In this document: one piece after another, positions 50,731 to 60,332 of the stretch | Numbering within the stretch: position 1 is the first letter of the stretch | Layout: every line of letters starts with the position of its first letter | From: Morinoia aosen | Lineage: Eukaryota; Arthropoda; Malacostraca; Amphipoda; Talitridae | DNA length: 64,000 nucleotides | Direction of reading: 5' to 3' | Assembly (NCBI GenBank): GCA_030386875.1 | Contig: CM059574.1 | Span: 4,533,934-4,597,933 of the forward strand | Translations under genes and position numbers: made by a program | The notes under the pieces: model-generated | Seen by the model: only the letters and a program-made list of their open reading frames with translations | Told to the model about the DNA's origin: nothing | Database searches by the model: none

Positions 50731-53575
50731 CTCCCTATTTTTATCTAGAGTTCACAGTCTAGTAAACTCCCAGAAACAGATACTGAATCTGGTACGAGAA
50801 GCTGCTGCTTCCACAAGTTGAAACGAAATAAATGTACACAAGGAGTTCCGAGACTCGAACTCAGGACTTATAAATTACCGAGCCGGCACGCTATCGACTG
50901 CGCTACCAATCACCCAAAAAGTGACCGAAGCCCAACGACAGCAATGCTTGGCCCAGTGCAGGTACGTGCTGTCCCGACATATATTTTACTCCCTATTTTT
51001 ATCGAGAGTTCACAGTCTAGTAAACTCCCAGAAACAGATACTGAATCTGGTACGAGAAGCTGGTGCTTCCACAAGTTGAAACGAAATAAATGTACACAAG
51101 GAGTTCCGAGACTCGAACTCAGGACTTATAAATTACCGAGCCGGCACGCTATCGACTGCGCTACCAATCACCCAAAAGGTGACCGAAGCCCAACGACAGC
51201 AATGCTTGGCCCAGTGCAGGTACGTGCTGTCCCGACATATATTTTACTCCCTATTTTTATCGAGAGTTCACAGTCTAGTAAACTCCCAGAAACAGATACT
51301 GAATCTGGTACGAGAAGCTGCTGCTTCCACAAGTTGAAACGAAATAAATGTACACAAGGAGTTCCGAGACTCGAACTCAGGACTTATAAATTACCGAGCC
51401 GGCACGCTATCGACTGCGCTACCAATCACCCAAAAGGTGACCGAAGCCCAACGACAGCAATGCTTGGCCCAGTGCAGGTACGTGCTGTCCCGACATATAT
51501 TTTACTCCCTATTTTTATCGAGAGTTCACAGTCTAGTAAACTCCCAGAAACAGATACTGAATCTGGTACGAGAAGCTGCTGCTTCCACAAGTTGAAACGA
51601 AATAAATGTACACAAGGAGTTCCGAGACTCGAACTCAAGACTTATAAATTACCGAGCCGGCACGCTATCGACTGCGCTACCAATCACCCAAAAGGTGACC
51701 GAAGCCCAACGACAGCAATGCTTGGCCCAGTGCAGGTACGTGCTGTCCCGACATATATTTTACTCCCTATTTTTATCGAGAGTTCACAGTCTAGTAAACT
51801 CCCAGAAACAGATACTGAATCTGGTACGAGAAGCTGCTGCTTCCACAAGTTGAAACGAAATAAATGTACACAAGGAGTTCCGAGACTCGAACTCAGGACT
51901 TATAAATTACCGAGCCGGCACGCTATCGACTGCGCTACCAATCACCCAAAAGGTGACCGAAGCCCAACGACAGCAATGCTTGGCCCAGTGCAGGTACGTG
52001 CTGTCCCGACATATATTTTACTCCCTATTTTTATCGAGAGTTCACAGTCTAGTAAACTCCCAGAAACAGATACTGAATCTGGTACGAGAAGCTGCTGCTT
52101 CCACAAGTTGAAACGAAATAAATGTACACAAGGAGTTCCGAGACTCGAACTCAGGACTTATAAATTACCGAGCCTGCACGCTATCGACTGCGCTACCAAT
52201 CACCCAAAAGGTGACCGAAGCCCAACGACAGCAATGCTTGGCCCAGTGCAGGTACGTGCTGTCCCGACATATATTTTACTCCCTATTTTTTCGTTTCAAC
52301 TTGTGGAAGCAGCAGCTTCTCGTACCAGATTCAGTATCTGTTTCTGGGAGTTTACTAGACTGTGAACTCTCGATAAAAATAGGGAGTAAAATATATGTCG
52401 GGTCAGCACGTACCTGCACTGGGCCAAGCATTGCTGTCGTTGGGCTTCGGTCACCTTTTGGGTGATTGGTAGCGCAGTCGATAGCGTGCCGGCTCGGTAA
52501 TTTATAAGTCCTGAGTTCGAGTCTCGGAACTCCTTGTGTACATTTATTTCGTTTCAACTTGTGGAAGCAGCAGCTTCTCGTACCAGATTCAGTATCTGTT
52601 TCTGGGAGTTTACTAGACTGTGAACTCTCGATAAAAATAGGGAGTAAAATATATGTCGGGACAGCACGTACCTGCACTGGGCCAAGCATTGCTGTCGTTG
52701 GGCTTCGGTCACCTTTTGGGTGATTGGTAGCGCAGTCGATAGCGTGCCGGCTCGGTAATTTATAAGTCCTGAGTTCGAGTCTCGGAACTCCTTGTGTACA
52801 TTTATTTCGTTTCAACTTGTGGAAGCAGCAGCTTCTCGTACCAGATTCAGTATCTGTTTCTGGGAGTTTACTAGACTGTGAACTCTCGATAAAAATAGGG
52901 AGTAAAATATATGTCGGGACAGCACGTACCTGCACTGGGCCAAGCATTGCTGTCGTTGGGCTTCGGTCACCTTTTGGGTGATTGGTAGCGCAGTCGATAG
53001 CGTGCCGGCTCGGTAATTTATAAGTCCTGAGTTCGAGTCTCGGAACTCCTTGTGTACATTTATTTCGTTTCAACTTGTGGAAGCAGCAGCTTCTCGTACC
53101 AGATTCAGTATCTGTTTCTGGGAGTTTACTAGACTGTGAACTCTCGATAAAAATAGGGAGTAAAATATATGTCGGGACAGCACGTACCTGCACTGGGCCA
53201 AGCATTGCTGTCGTTGGGCTTCGGTCACCTTTTGGGTGATTGGTAGCCCAGTCGATAGCGTGCCGGCTCGGTAATTTATAAGTCCTGAGTTCGAGTCTCG
53301 GAACTCCTTGTGTACATTTATTTCGTTTCAACTTGTGGAAGCAGCAGCTTCTCGTACCAGATTCAGTATCTGTTTCTGGGAGTTTACTAGACTGTGAACT
53401 CTCGATAAAAATAGGGAGTAAAATATATGTCGGGACAGCACGTACCTGCACTGGGCCAAGCATTGCTGTCGTTGGGCTTCGGTCACCTTTTGGGTGATTG
53501 GTAGCGCAGTCGATAGCGTGCCGGCTCGGTAATTTATAAGTCCTGAGTTCGAGTCTCGGAACTCCTTGTGTACAT
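50731..53575. repeat. Inverted tandem array of 258-bp tRNA-like units
   Basis: Six units start at 50731, 50989, 51247, 51505, 51763 and 52021. A 12-base stub (52279-52290) follows, then about five units in the opposite direction to 53575. Units differ at only a few bases each. Each carries a tRNA-like segment (minus strand in the left arm, plus strand in the right arm): TGGTAGCGCAGTCGATAGCG as box A and GAGTTCGAGTCTC as box B. CTAAATAGTCTA flanks both sides (50719-50730 and 53576-53587). The 258-bp period is 86 codons, so long open frames of 515 and 395 codons appear; they are not genes. Confidence 0.85.
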
Positions 53576-53587
53576 CTAAATAGTCTA

Positions 53588-53611
53588 TGGTGGAAGTTGT
53601 CGTTTACTGAG

Positions 53612-53651
<40 letters not shown>

Positions 53652-55240
53652 TTGTTATTCATTTAGATTATAATTAACCGGAGCAAGTTACCTATTATAG
53701 GATGTGTGCCGTATATGTCTGTACGTATATGTATATTTGATAATTAAAGGACGTAGTGTTCAATATTTAATTGCTACAATAATGTATTCATCAAATAAAT
53801 ATGGATGTTAGGCTACTTTTGCCATGTAATAAAACTAGACCAGATGCATGTTTTACTGTAGTGAGGGATTTTCACTAGGTAAAGTGTAGCTGCTGGAATG
53901 ACTACAGCAATACTGCCAATATTCCTGTAGTTACTCGAAGCAGCTTCACTTCTAGTTCAACGATGCTCGTTGTTCAAATTTTCAACTACCTAGACGTCGA
54001 TCATGGATACAGAGCAATATAAAAATTTACTAATCTTGATAACTCATTCTTTATAACGCAATATGACGTAGCGGTGATTATTCAAAAATCGTCTGTACAA
54101 ATCGGTGGGTAAGAGTAAGAGAGCACAGCAGATTGCGAAAAAGGTGCAAGAGAATGATTAATACGGAAGATTTGTACTTCCGGAGCCTATTAAAAATTTG
54201 AATTTATACGAGGCCTGTAATATATATATAGCCTAAAATAAATGTGCATTAAAGATGATGGACATCGTAAAATAACTAATCCTGCTTTCTATGTATATCG
54301 TTCAACAAGTATTCTAAAAGAATTGAAGACTCTTGAAGCGGAAAGCATTGTTTGCCAGAGTAATTTCATCCTGTGGTTTATTGACATTGACAAACGATGA
54401 ACTCGGTGTTTCTTTCTGAAATATACTTTAACATTATGAGGACTTTCATTTGATGTATCATTTTAACGCTCGAAAAGAAACATTTGAATTTGAGATCTAC
54501 CAGCGGAGCTTTGTATCGATGAACATGAAGGTTTTGCTGGTATGCACACAAATTTTAATTATTACGTGGCTATTAAGCATTGCATACGAGATTATCAAAG
54601 TTTTTCAGCATCATGGTTTCCAGACAATTTACATTTTTTTCAATACGTATGTACGGAAACCCGGCAGTTCCTGCCATTGTGCAATCATACGTACGGCAGC
54701 CAGTGCATCGCTGCCGCGAGTGTGGTGTGGGTCACGTGGTATGGGTGTGGGAACGTCATCAGGTCAAACGTCTCCTATTGGCTGGCTTGTCTAACGGTTG
54801 CGAGCAGCTGTCCCCTTTGAAGTGGAACTACCTGTCTTGTGTATATCGTGATGCATACTCCCATGCAGCACAGAGATCTAGTGTCCAGCAAGCAATGATT
54901 GAGTGAGGTTGTGCGTAATTGCGTCTCTCACTGATAATGGCCGCATCGTTTCCTCGACGGCGCACGCAGCGACGGTCCACAAAAGAGCTTGACGTCGCAC
55001 ATCCACCCCTCGACGAGTCTGAGCAGTAACTGACCGTCATTCGTGCTTCTCTCACTTGCTCGGCTGCAGAATGCCGTCTACAAGCCCATGCAGCACTTGC
55101 GACTCTTTTGAGTATCTATGATGCATCGTCTAAAGTGGCCATTAGAGAGACCTAAAGTTGGCAACGCTCGAGAAGGCAAGATCATCAGCCAGTTCCCGAT
55201 TGGTCGTAGCTAGCTAAACAGTGCTAGTTGGCTACAAGTG
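53588..55240. other. Gene-free stretch with TTA microsatellite and transposon relic
   Basis: (TTA)n lies at about 53613-53650. Around 54830-55140 lies a relic sharing an end (GGCCACTTTAGACGATGCA on the minus strand) and an internal block with 7316-7461. 54450-54900 has overlapping short frames without recognisable similarity. Confidence 0.4.
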
Positions 55241-55610
55241 TGTAAATAATATCTAACATGGCAAGTAACGACCTCTACGTTATTCTCTAACTACCTACTA
55301 CTAATTCAATTCTACTCTATCCTGCTAATTCAATCTATCTCCGCTCTTATCTCACTGGCCACAGGATTAAGTACATTCCTAACTGAACATATTCCTAGCT
55401 AAGTGATCTTTAAAGAGGTGAGTCCATATTTGTTATATTATTGATGTGTAAATAATTTCTATGCAGTGTTGTGTCTATGTGGGACTCAGATATTGTCTAT
55501 GTGTTGTGTAACTATACTGTGCTCTAGTGTAGGAGTACCAGGGTGTTGGCAAGGGCTATCTGAAGTTAATTAACTTTCTATAAATAATATCCTAGGTTGG
55601 ATTTACTTCA
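55241..55610 (+). repeat. Probable 5' LTR of the gypsy element
   Basis: TG...CA, about 370 bp, placed by the primer-site-like sequence that follows. There is no second copy to confirm the limits. Confidence 0.45.
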
Positions 55611-55739
55611 ATTGGCGACGAGGATTTTGGTAGAACTGCTTGGAGAGGCTTGACTGGTGAAGGAACTCAGAATTATTCAGTGATTACAGTATTGGTGCTG
55701 TAGATTTCTGTTTAACAAGAGGTGTAAAGCTGTGTAAAA

Positions 55740-57770
55740 ATGCCAATGCTAAGCTCAGTGGGAGAATTCAGTCCTTTAGAGGAAGAATTTCCTGAATATG
55801 AAGTCAGGCTAAACTGCTTCCTGAGTATTAATAAAGTGGAATATTCAAATAAAGCCAAAACATTTATTGCTCTGGTGGGTCCTAAAATTGTGAGGCTAGC
55901 TAAGGACCTGCTCTCCCCTAAAAGACGTTTAGATGCTACCTATGATGAGATCATGGAAGCGTTAAGACGGCATTTTAAGCCAACACGCAACCAGATCTTT
56001 GAAAGGTTTAGGTTCCATAAGCAGAACCAGAAAGAAGGGGAGAGCATTGCTGACTTTGTGGCTAGCTTGAAGGCCCTTTCAGATACCTGTAATTTCAAAC
56101 AGGAAGTGCTAGAAGAAACACTTCTAGACAGGTTCATACAGGGTGTGGCCAGTAATGATGTTCAAAATTGTTTGCTGAATGCAGTTGACCTCACATGGAA
56201 AAAAGCCGTGGATCTGGCAACTGCCAAAGAAACACAACTGAGGGAGACGGTTGTGTTAAGGCAACCTAATTCCATACTAAATGTGGGCCAGCATAGAGGA
56301 AAGCAAACTGCTATTAAGCCTCAGGGCAAAACTCAGGCTCAAGCTAGCCCCAAATCAGCATGCAGCGGCTGTGGTAATCTGCACTGGCGTAGAGATTGCC
56401 CCTATAAAGACAGTGTTTGTCACGGTTGTGGCCAAAAAGGCCATCTTAAGAAATGTTGCTTTAAATTGAAGAATATAAAATCTACTAAAGGCAACAAAAA
56501 TAATTTTGTGCATGCAATGCATGAGAAAAGAGGGAGGGAACACCACCCTAACCCTAATAGAACTAACAATGCAACCCGTGCAGATTACCCAGCTGCTAAT
56601 CTAGGCTGTTATGGGGAGATTTTCTCAATTGCCGAGGAAATGAAACCCCCCATTAAAATAAAATTATTGCTAAACAATACCCCACTGGAAATGGAGGTAG
56701 ACACTGGTGCTGCCAGGTCTATCCTATCAAAAGCTGCATATTGTAAACTACCCACAAAAACAAGACCCGAGTTGAGACCTTCTGATGTTAAGCTTAGGAC
56801 TTATGGTGGAGCCACACTATTGGTTTGTGGGCAGATTAGGGCTAACATCCAACGTGAAGCTAGTGGTAGGGCTCTTCAGCTAGCAACTATTGTGTCGGTA
56901 GACAGGGGAGGCCCTGCCTTGCTGGGTAGGGATCTAATTGATTCCCTAGGGTTAACAATAGTAGCAAATGAGGTCAACAAATTGACTACTTGCCCTGAAG
57001 AGTTAGCAAATAAATTCCCCGACCTTTTTCAACCACGTCTAGGTTGCTCTAAGGGAAGGAATTTTAAAGTAGAAGTTGATCCATCAGTACCACCAAAGTT
57101 TTGTAAGGCCAGGAACGTGCCTTACACACTTAGACCTAAGGTGGAGGCAGAACTTGATAGACTGGTGCAGGAAGGTATCCTCACCCCTGTACAGTACTCT
57201 AGATGGGCAGCGGCTATTGTTTCGGTGCTCAAGGCTGATCAAAACATCCGAATCTGTGGGGACTACAAACTAACCGTCAACAGAGCCACTAGGCTTGATA
57301 CCTACCCTATACCCAGAGTGGAAGATTTATTTAGCGGGTTAGCCGGGGAAGTTATATACTCCAAGCTAGACATGTCTCAAGCGTACGCCCAACTTCCGTT
57401 GGACGATGAATCCAAGGAGCTCACCGTGATCAACACCCATAGAGGTCTGTTGGCTTATAATAGGCTAAGCTTCGGCATAGCCTCAGCACCTGGAATCTTC
57501 CAGCATGCCATGGAAGGACTATTGCAGGGCCTCCCAGGAGTATTCTGCTACCTGAATGACGTATTAATTAGTGATACCAATGAGCAAGAGCACTCCAAGC
57601 GTCTCCATCAAGTCTTATCTAAGCTACAGGAGGCAGGGCTAAAACTGAAAATGGAGAAGTGCCAAATAGGAGTATCACAGGTATCCTACCTCGGATATCA
57701 GATTGACAAGGAGGGGTTGCACCCCACGGCCGAGAAAGTCGCAGCCATCTCCTACAAATGCTCCTACTAA
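55740..57770 (+). CDS. gag-pol: Gypsy gag, protease and reverse transcriptase
   Basis: 676 codons. The gag domain (residues ~1-190) resembles retrotransposon gag (LRRHFKPTRNQIFERFRF, ESIADFVASLKAL). Two zinc knuckles follow near 209-240 (CSGCGNLHWRRDC and CHGCGQKGHLKKC). The protease active site is VDTGAARSIL near 320. The reverse transcriptase has YSKLDMSQAYAQLPL (near 543) and the box CYLNDVLIS near 603, where YLDD is expected; the Asn would remove a metal-binding aspartate. The frame ends early at 57770. A 25-bp duplication (GCTCCTACTAATGT at 57760-57773 and 57785-57798) shifts the frame just before the RNase H region. The start ATG lies 130 bases after the primer-like site, which fits. 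Confidence 0.85.
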   Translation: MPMLSSVGEFSPLEEEFPEYEVRLNCFLSINKVEYSNKAKTFIALVGPKIVRLAKDLLSPKRRLDATYDEIMEALRRHFKPTRNQIFERFRFHKQNQKEGESIADFVASLKALSDTCNFKQEVLEETLLDRFIQGVASNDVQNCLLNAVDLTWKKAVDLATAKETQLRETVVLRQPNSILNVGQHRGKQTAIKPQGKTQAQASPKSACSGCGNLHWRRDCPYKDSVCHGCGQKGHLKKCCFKLKNIKSTKGNKNNFVHAMHEKRGREHHPNPNRTNNATRADYPAANLGCYGEIFSIAEEMKPPIKIKLLLNNTPLEMEVDTGAARSILSKAAYCKLPTKTRPELRPSDVKLRTYGGATLLVCGQIRANIQREASGRALQLATIVSVDRGGPALLGRDLIDSLGLTIVANEVNKLTTCPEELANKFPDLFQPRLGCSKGRNFKVEVDPSVPPKFCKARNVPYTLRPKVEAELDRLVQEGILTPVQYSRWAAAIVSVLKADQNIRICGDYKLTVNRATRLDTYPIPRVEDLFSGLAGEVIYSKLDMSQAYAQLPLDDESKELTVINTHRGLLAYNRLSFGIASAPGIFQHAMEGLLQGLPGVFCYLNDVLISDTNEQEHSKRLHQVLSKLQEAGLKLKMEKCQIGVSQVSYLGYQIDKEGLHPTAEKVAAISYKCSY

Positions 57771-58253
57771 TGTTAATATTGACAGCTCCTACTAATGTAA
57801 CTCAGCTGAGGGCGTACCTGGGGTTATTGAACTTCTACAGGAAATTTCTAAGATCTTTTGCAACTATGTTGGAGCCCCTAAATGCCTTACTGCGTGATAA
57901 AACTCCTTGGAAACGGGATGCAAGTCAGGAGAGGGCATTCCAGAAGTCTAAACAAGCCCTCCTGGACTCCCAGACCTTAGTCCATTTCGACCCTCCGAAA
58001 CCCATAGTGGTGGTGGCTGACAGTAGTGCGTATGGTGTGGGAGCGGTGCTGTGTCACCTTATTGATGGAATTGAACGCCCCGCCTATTTTGCCTCCCGAA
58101 CTCTAACAGCAACAGAACGTAACTATTCCCAGACTGAGAAAGAGGCTCTGGCTATGGTATTCGCACTCCGAAAATTTCATTGCTACCTGTGGGGACAGGA
58201 ATTCACGGTAATAACCGACCACAAACCATTACTAGGGCTATTTGATCCGGGAC
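57758..58253 (+). CDS. Gypsy connection and RNase H segment
   Basis: The frame resumes after the 25-bp duplication with VTQLRAYLGLLNFYRKFL, then the RNase H: VVVADSSAYGVGAVL, SQTEKEALAMVFALRKFHCY and TDHKPLLGLFDPGR. All three of these acidic positions are present. At 58254 the MULE-like insertion interrupts the domain, so the open frame running on to 58372 has a foreign tail. Confidence 0.8.
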
Positions 58254-58814
58254 GCACACACTCCAAACCCGCAGATTTGGACGCCGCCCACCCCTCTCCC
58301 TCCACCTCCGAGCAGCTACAGCACCACCTCCGAGCAGCTACAGATATGTTAGGTTATATTTATTTAGGTTAGGTTAAGTTACGTTAAGTTAGGTTAAGAG
58401 GTTAGGTTAAGTTAGGTTAGGTTGGGTAAGGTTAGGTTAGGTAAGGTTAGGTTGGGTAAGGTTAGGCCAAGTTCAGTTAGTTTAAGGTTAAGTTAAAAAA
58501 GTTTGAAAATGCCTGTTCTTGAGTGCCGAGATGGAGGGTCGATGGGCCAAACGCCAGCGGTCGTTGTCATAACTAATTATAATGATTTACTGCAGGTTAA
58601 CTTTGGTATTCCGCGGTTTTATCCATTTACTAAGTACTTATGGTGTTTATAATGCAGTGATTAATAATAATTGTATAACTAACAGATAGGTTAATAAACC
58701 TCAGAATTACTACATAGTTTAATAGTTGGCGTGAATGGCAACTTCACTGTGGTGCTACGGAGGTGGAGGGAGAGGGGTGGGCGGCGTCCAAATCTGCGGG
58801 TTTGGAGTCAGTGC
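58254..58814. mobile_element. MULE-like non-autonomous element, 561 bp
   Basis: The ends are inverted copies of about 57 bp with two mismatches. They begin GCACACACTCCAAACCCGC at the left and, inverted, GCACTGACTCCAAACCCGC at the right. They are flanked by identical 9-bp repeats ATCCGGGAC (58245-58253 and 58815-58823). A 9-bp duplication with long inverted ends fits Mutator-like elements. The interior holds degenerate TTAGGT repeats (58345-58480). No coding. Confidence 0.75.
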
Positions 58815-59230
58815 ATCCGGGACGGAGCATTCCCCCGATGGCATCTGGGTGCATTCAAAGGTGGGCTCTACTGCTGCAGTCCTACAAGTTCACCTTACGT
58901 CACCGGTCTGGCGTGCTGTTGGGCACGGCGGATGCCCTCAGTCGTCTACCCTTGGCAACTCCCGAGGAAGCCACGCCTATTTCTGCGGAATGGTTGTTCT
59001 TAGTAAACTTCCTCGAGTCAGCTCCGGTCACCAGCACCCACATTCGACGGTAATTGGTGACCCTGATTTCGCTCCGTACACTAGGAGGCGAGACGGATTG
59101 TCCACACAAAATGGCTGTGTGCTCTGGGGAGCGAGAATTATTGTACCCTAAGCCCTCAGACAAGCCATTATGGATGAACTTTACTCTGGCCATGCAGGAT
59201 CATCCAGAATGAAGGAGCTAGTGAAAAAAC
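58815..59230 (+). pseudogene. Gypsy RNase H end and integrase start, degraded
   Basis: After the insertion the gypsy frame continues: SIPPMASGCIQRWALLLQSY, then KFTLRHRSGVLLGTADALSR, the usual RNase H end. After a frame change near 59050 it reads NGCVLWGARIIVP, a TAA, then ALRQAIMDELYSGHAGSSRM, the start of the integrase HHCC finger. It then ends abruptly. Confidence 0.75.
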
Positions 59231-60332
59231 GGAGTGGGGAAAAGGACGACACAATGCTGGTTATTAATTTAGTGATGCATATGCGAATTATTAATGATAA
59301 TAAATAACAGCAAAGGTAGTCTTCAACTGCAGGCACGTCGGTGACTTCTTGGTAAGTATAAAGAAGTCGGATGTTGGTGCATCCGACGGCCTCCCACATC
59401 AATTTTGCCAACAACCGTGATCTGTTGAGATAAAATAGGACAAGACGTAAATAATTTGACGGTGGTAAGATTGAGAGCTGTCGAGAAAATATTCTGAGTT
59501 AACAGATATGGCAATGCACTCAATCTGATATATATTTCATAAAGACATTAGAATTTACGTTTAAGTCACGGCTTTAAATTTAGGGTACGGCCCGAGTACG
59601 GGAAACTACAGCCAAATGTAGGCCAGTGAGGAACGTTCGGGACAAATGCACCTACTTATCTCCAAACGTACCCTCACAATGGATCCCTTGAAGTTCACGT
59701 GACGACGATGAGAAGAGAAGGTCGATGACAGACTGCCCGGCCGCTGAGGCGCTGGACTGCCGTAGTTCCCATCCAGGCTGCCTCCGTAGTCCCGGAGACG
59801 AGAAGTCGGAGAAGCAGCTGAGTGCGGAGCAGTCTCGAAGCGGTGCGAAACCGTGGTGGCGTAGTGGCGTCATCATGCCTCGGCCGACAACCACAAGCCC
59901 TCTCCACGACGTCAAGCGTAGGGAACCGTAGTGCAGGTCACAGGAGGGTTTTAGCCGAAAACGCCCATTTAAAAACTGCTTCTTAGAATATGAGAAAAAT
60001 TAAAGATGAACAAGAAAGCAGTGCTCCACAGGAGGGCGTGAGCAAGTTGTTAGTGCTGTGGATGTTGGAGCGTGTCTGCTGTTTGTCAGGCACGACATTC
60101 TGAGAACAGTTATGAGGCGTTCGTACGTAAAGGGTCGTAATTAGTTTGGTAATGAGGGCACACTGTACCGAACGTCCTCGAATACTTCAAATTATTTCAA
60201 ACCAAATTTTTAAATGTAAGATTCCTTAATTTTATGAATCCTTAATACTAGTTCCCCGCGTAAGAAAATGGATTTCTTCAACAGTCCGGGGAAGGGATTG
60301 AATTTTCGTTAAGAATACAAAATTCAATGGAA
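59231..60332 (-). other. Probable BEL 3' UTR and LTR region
   Basis: Between the truncated gypsy and the BEL pol stop no gene is visible. On the minus strand a possible LTR start, TGTTGAAG, lies at 60276-60283 after CCCTTCCCCGGAC. Without the other LTR in the window its limits cannot be fixed. Confidence 0.35.

Larger units (their letters stand above)
55241..59230 (+). mobile_element. Ty3/gypsy element (K02A2.6-like), 3'-truncated
   Basis: A probable 5' LTR runs from TGTAAATAAT (55241) to TTTACTTCA (55610). It is followed by TTGGCGACGAGGATTTTGG (55612 on), a primer-site-like sequence of the kind found in this family. Gag-pol follows on the plus strand. A 561-bp MULE-like element interrupts it at 58254-58814. 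Similarity stops in the integrase zinc-finger region near 59230. No 3' LTR lies in the window; the BEL element downstream may have inserted here. Confidence 0.7.

Noticed and set aside
50818-52365. A 515-codon repetitive open frame (and a 395-codon one at 52276-53463 on the other strand)
   Set aside because: The 258-bp unit is 86 codons long, so any frame free of stops in one unit stays open through the array. The content is tRNA-like non-coding DNA, and the same peptide appears on opposite strands of the two arms.
58345-58480. Telomeric or interstitial telomere repeat (TTAGG)n
   Set aside because: The pattern is a degenerate TTAGGT mixture inside a small transposon, not a regular TTAGG array.
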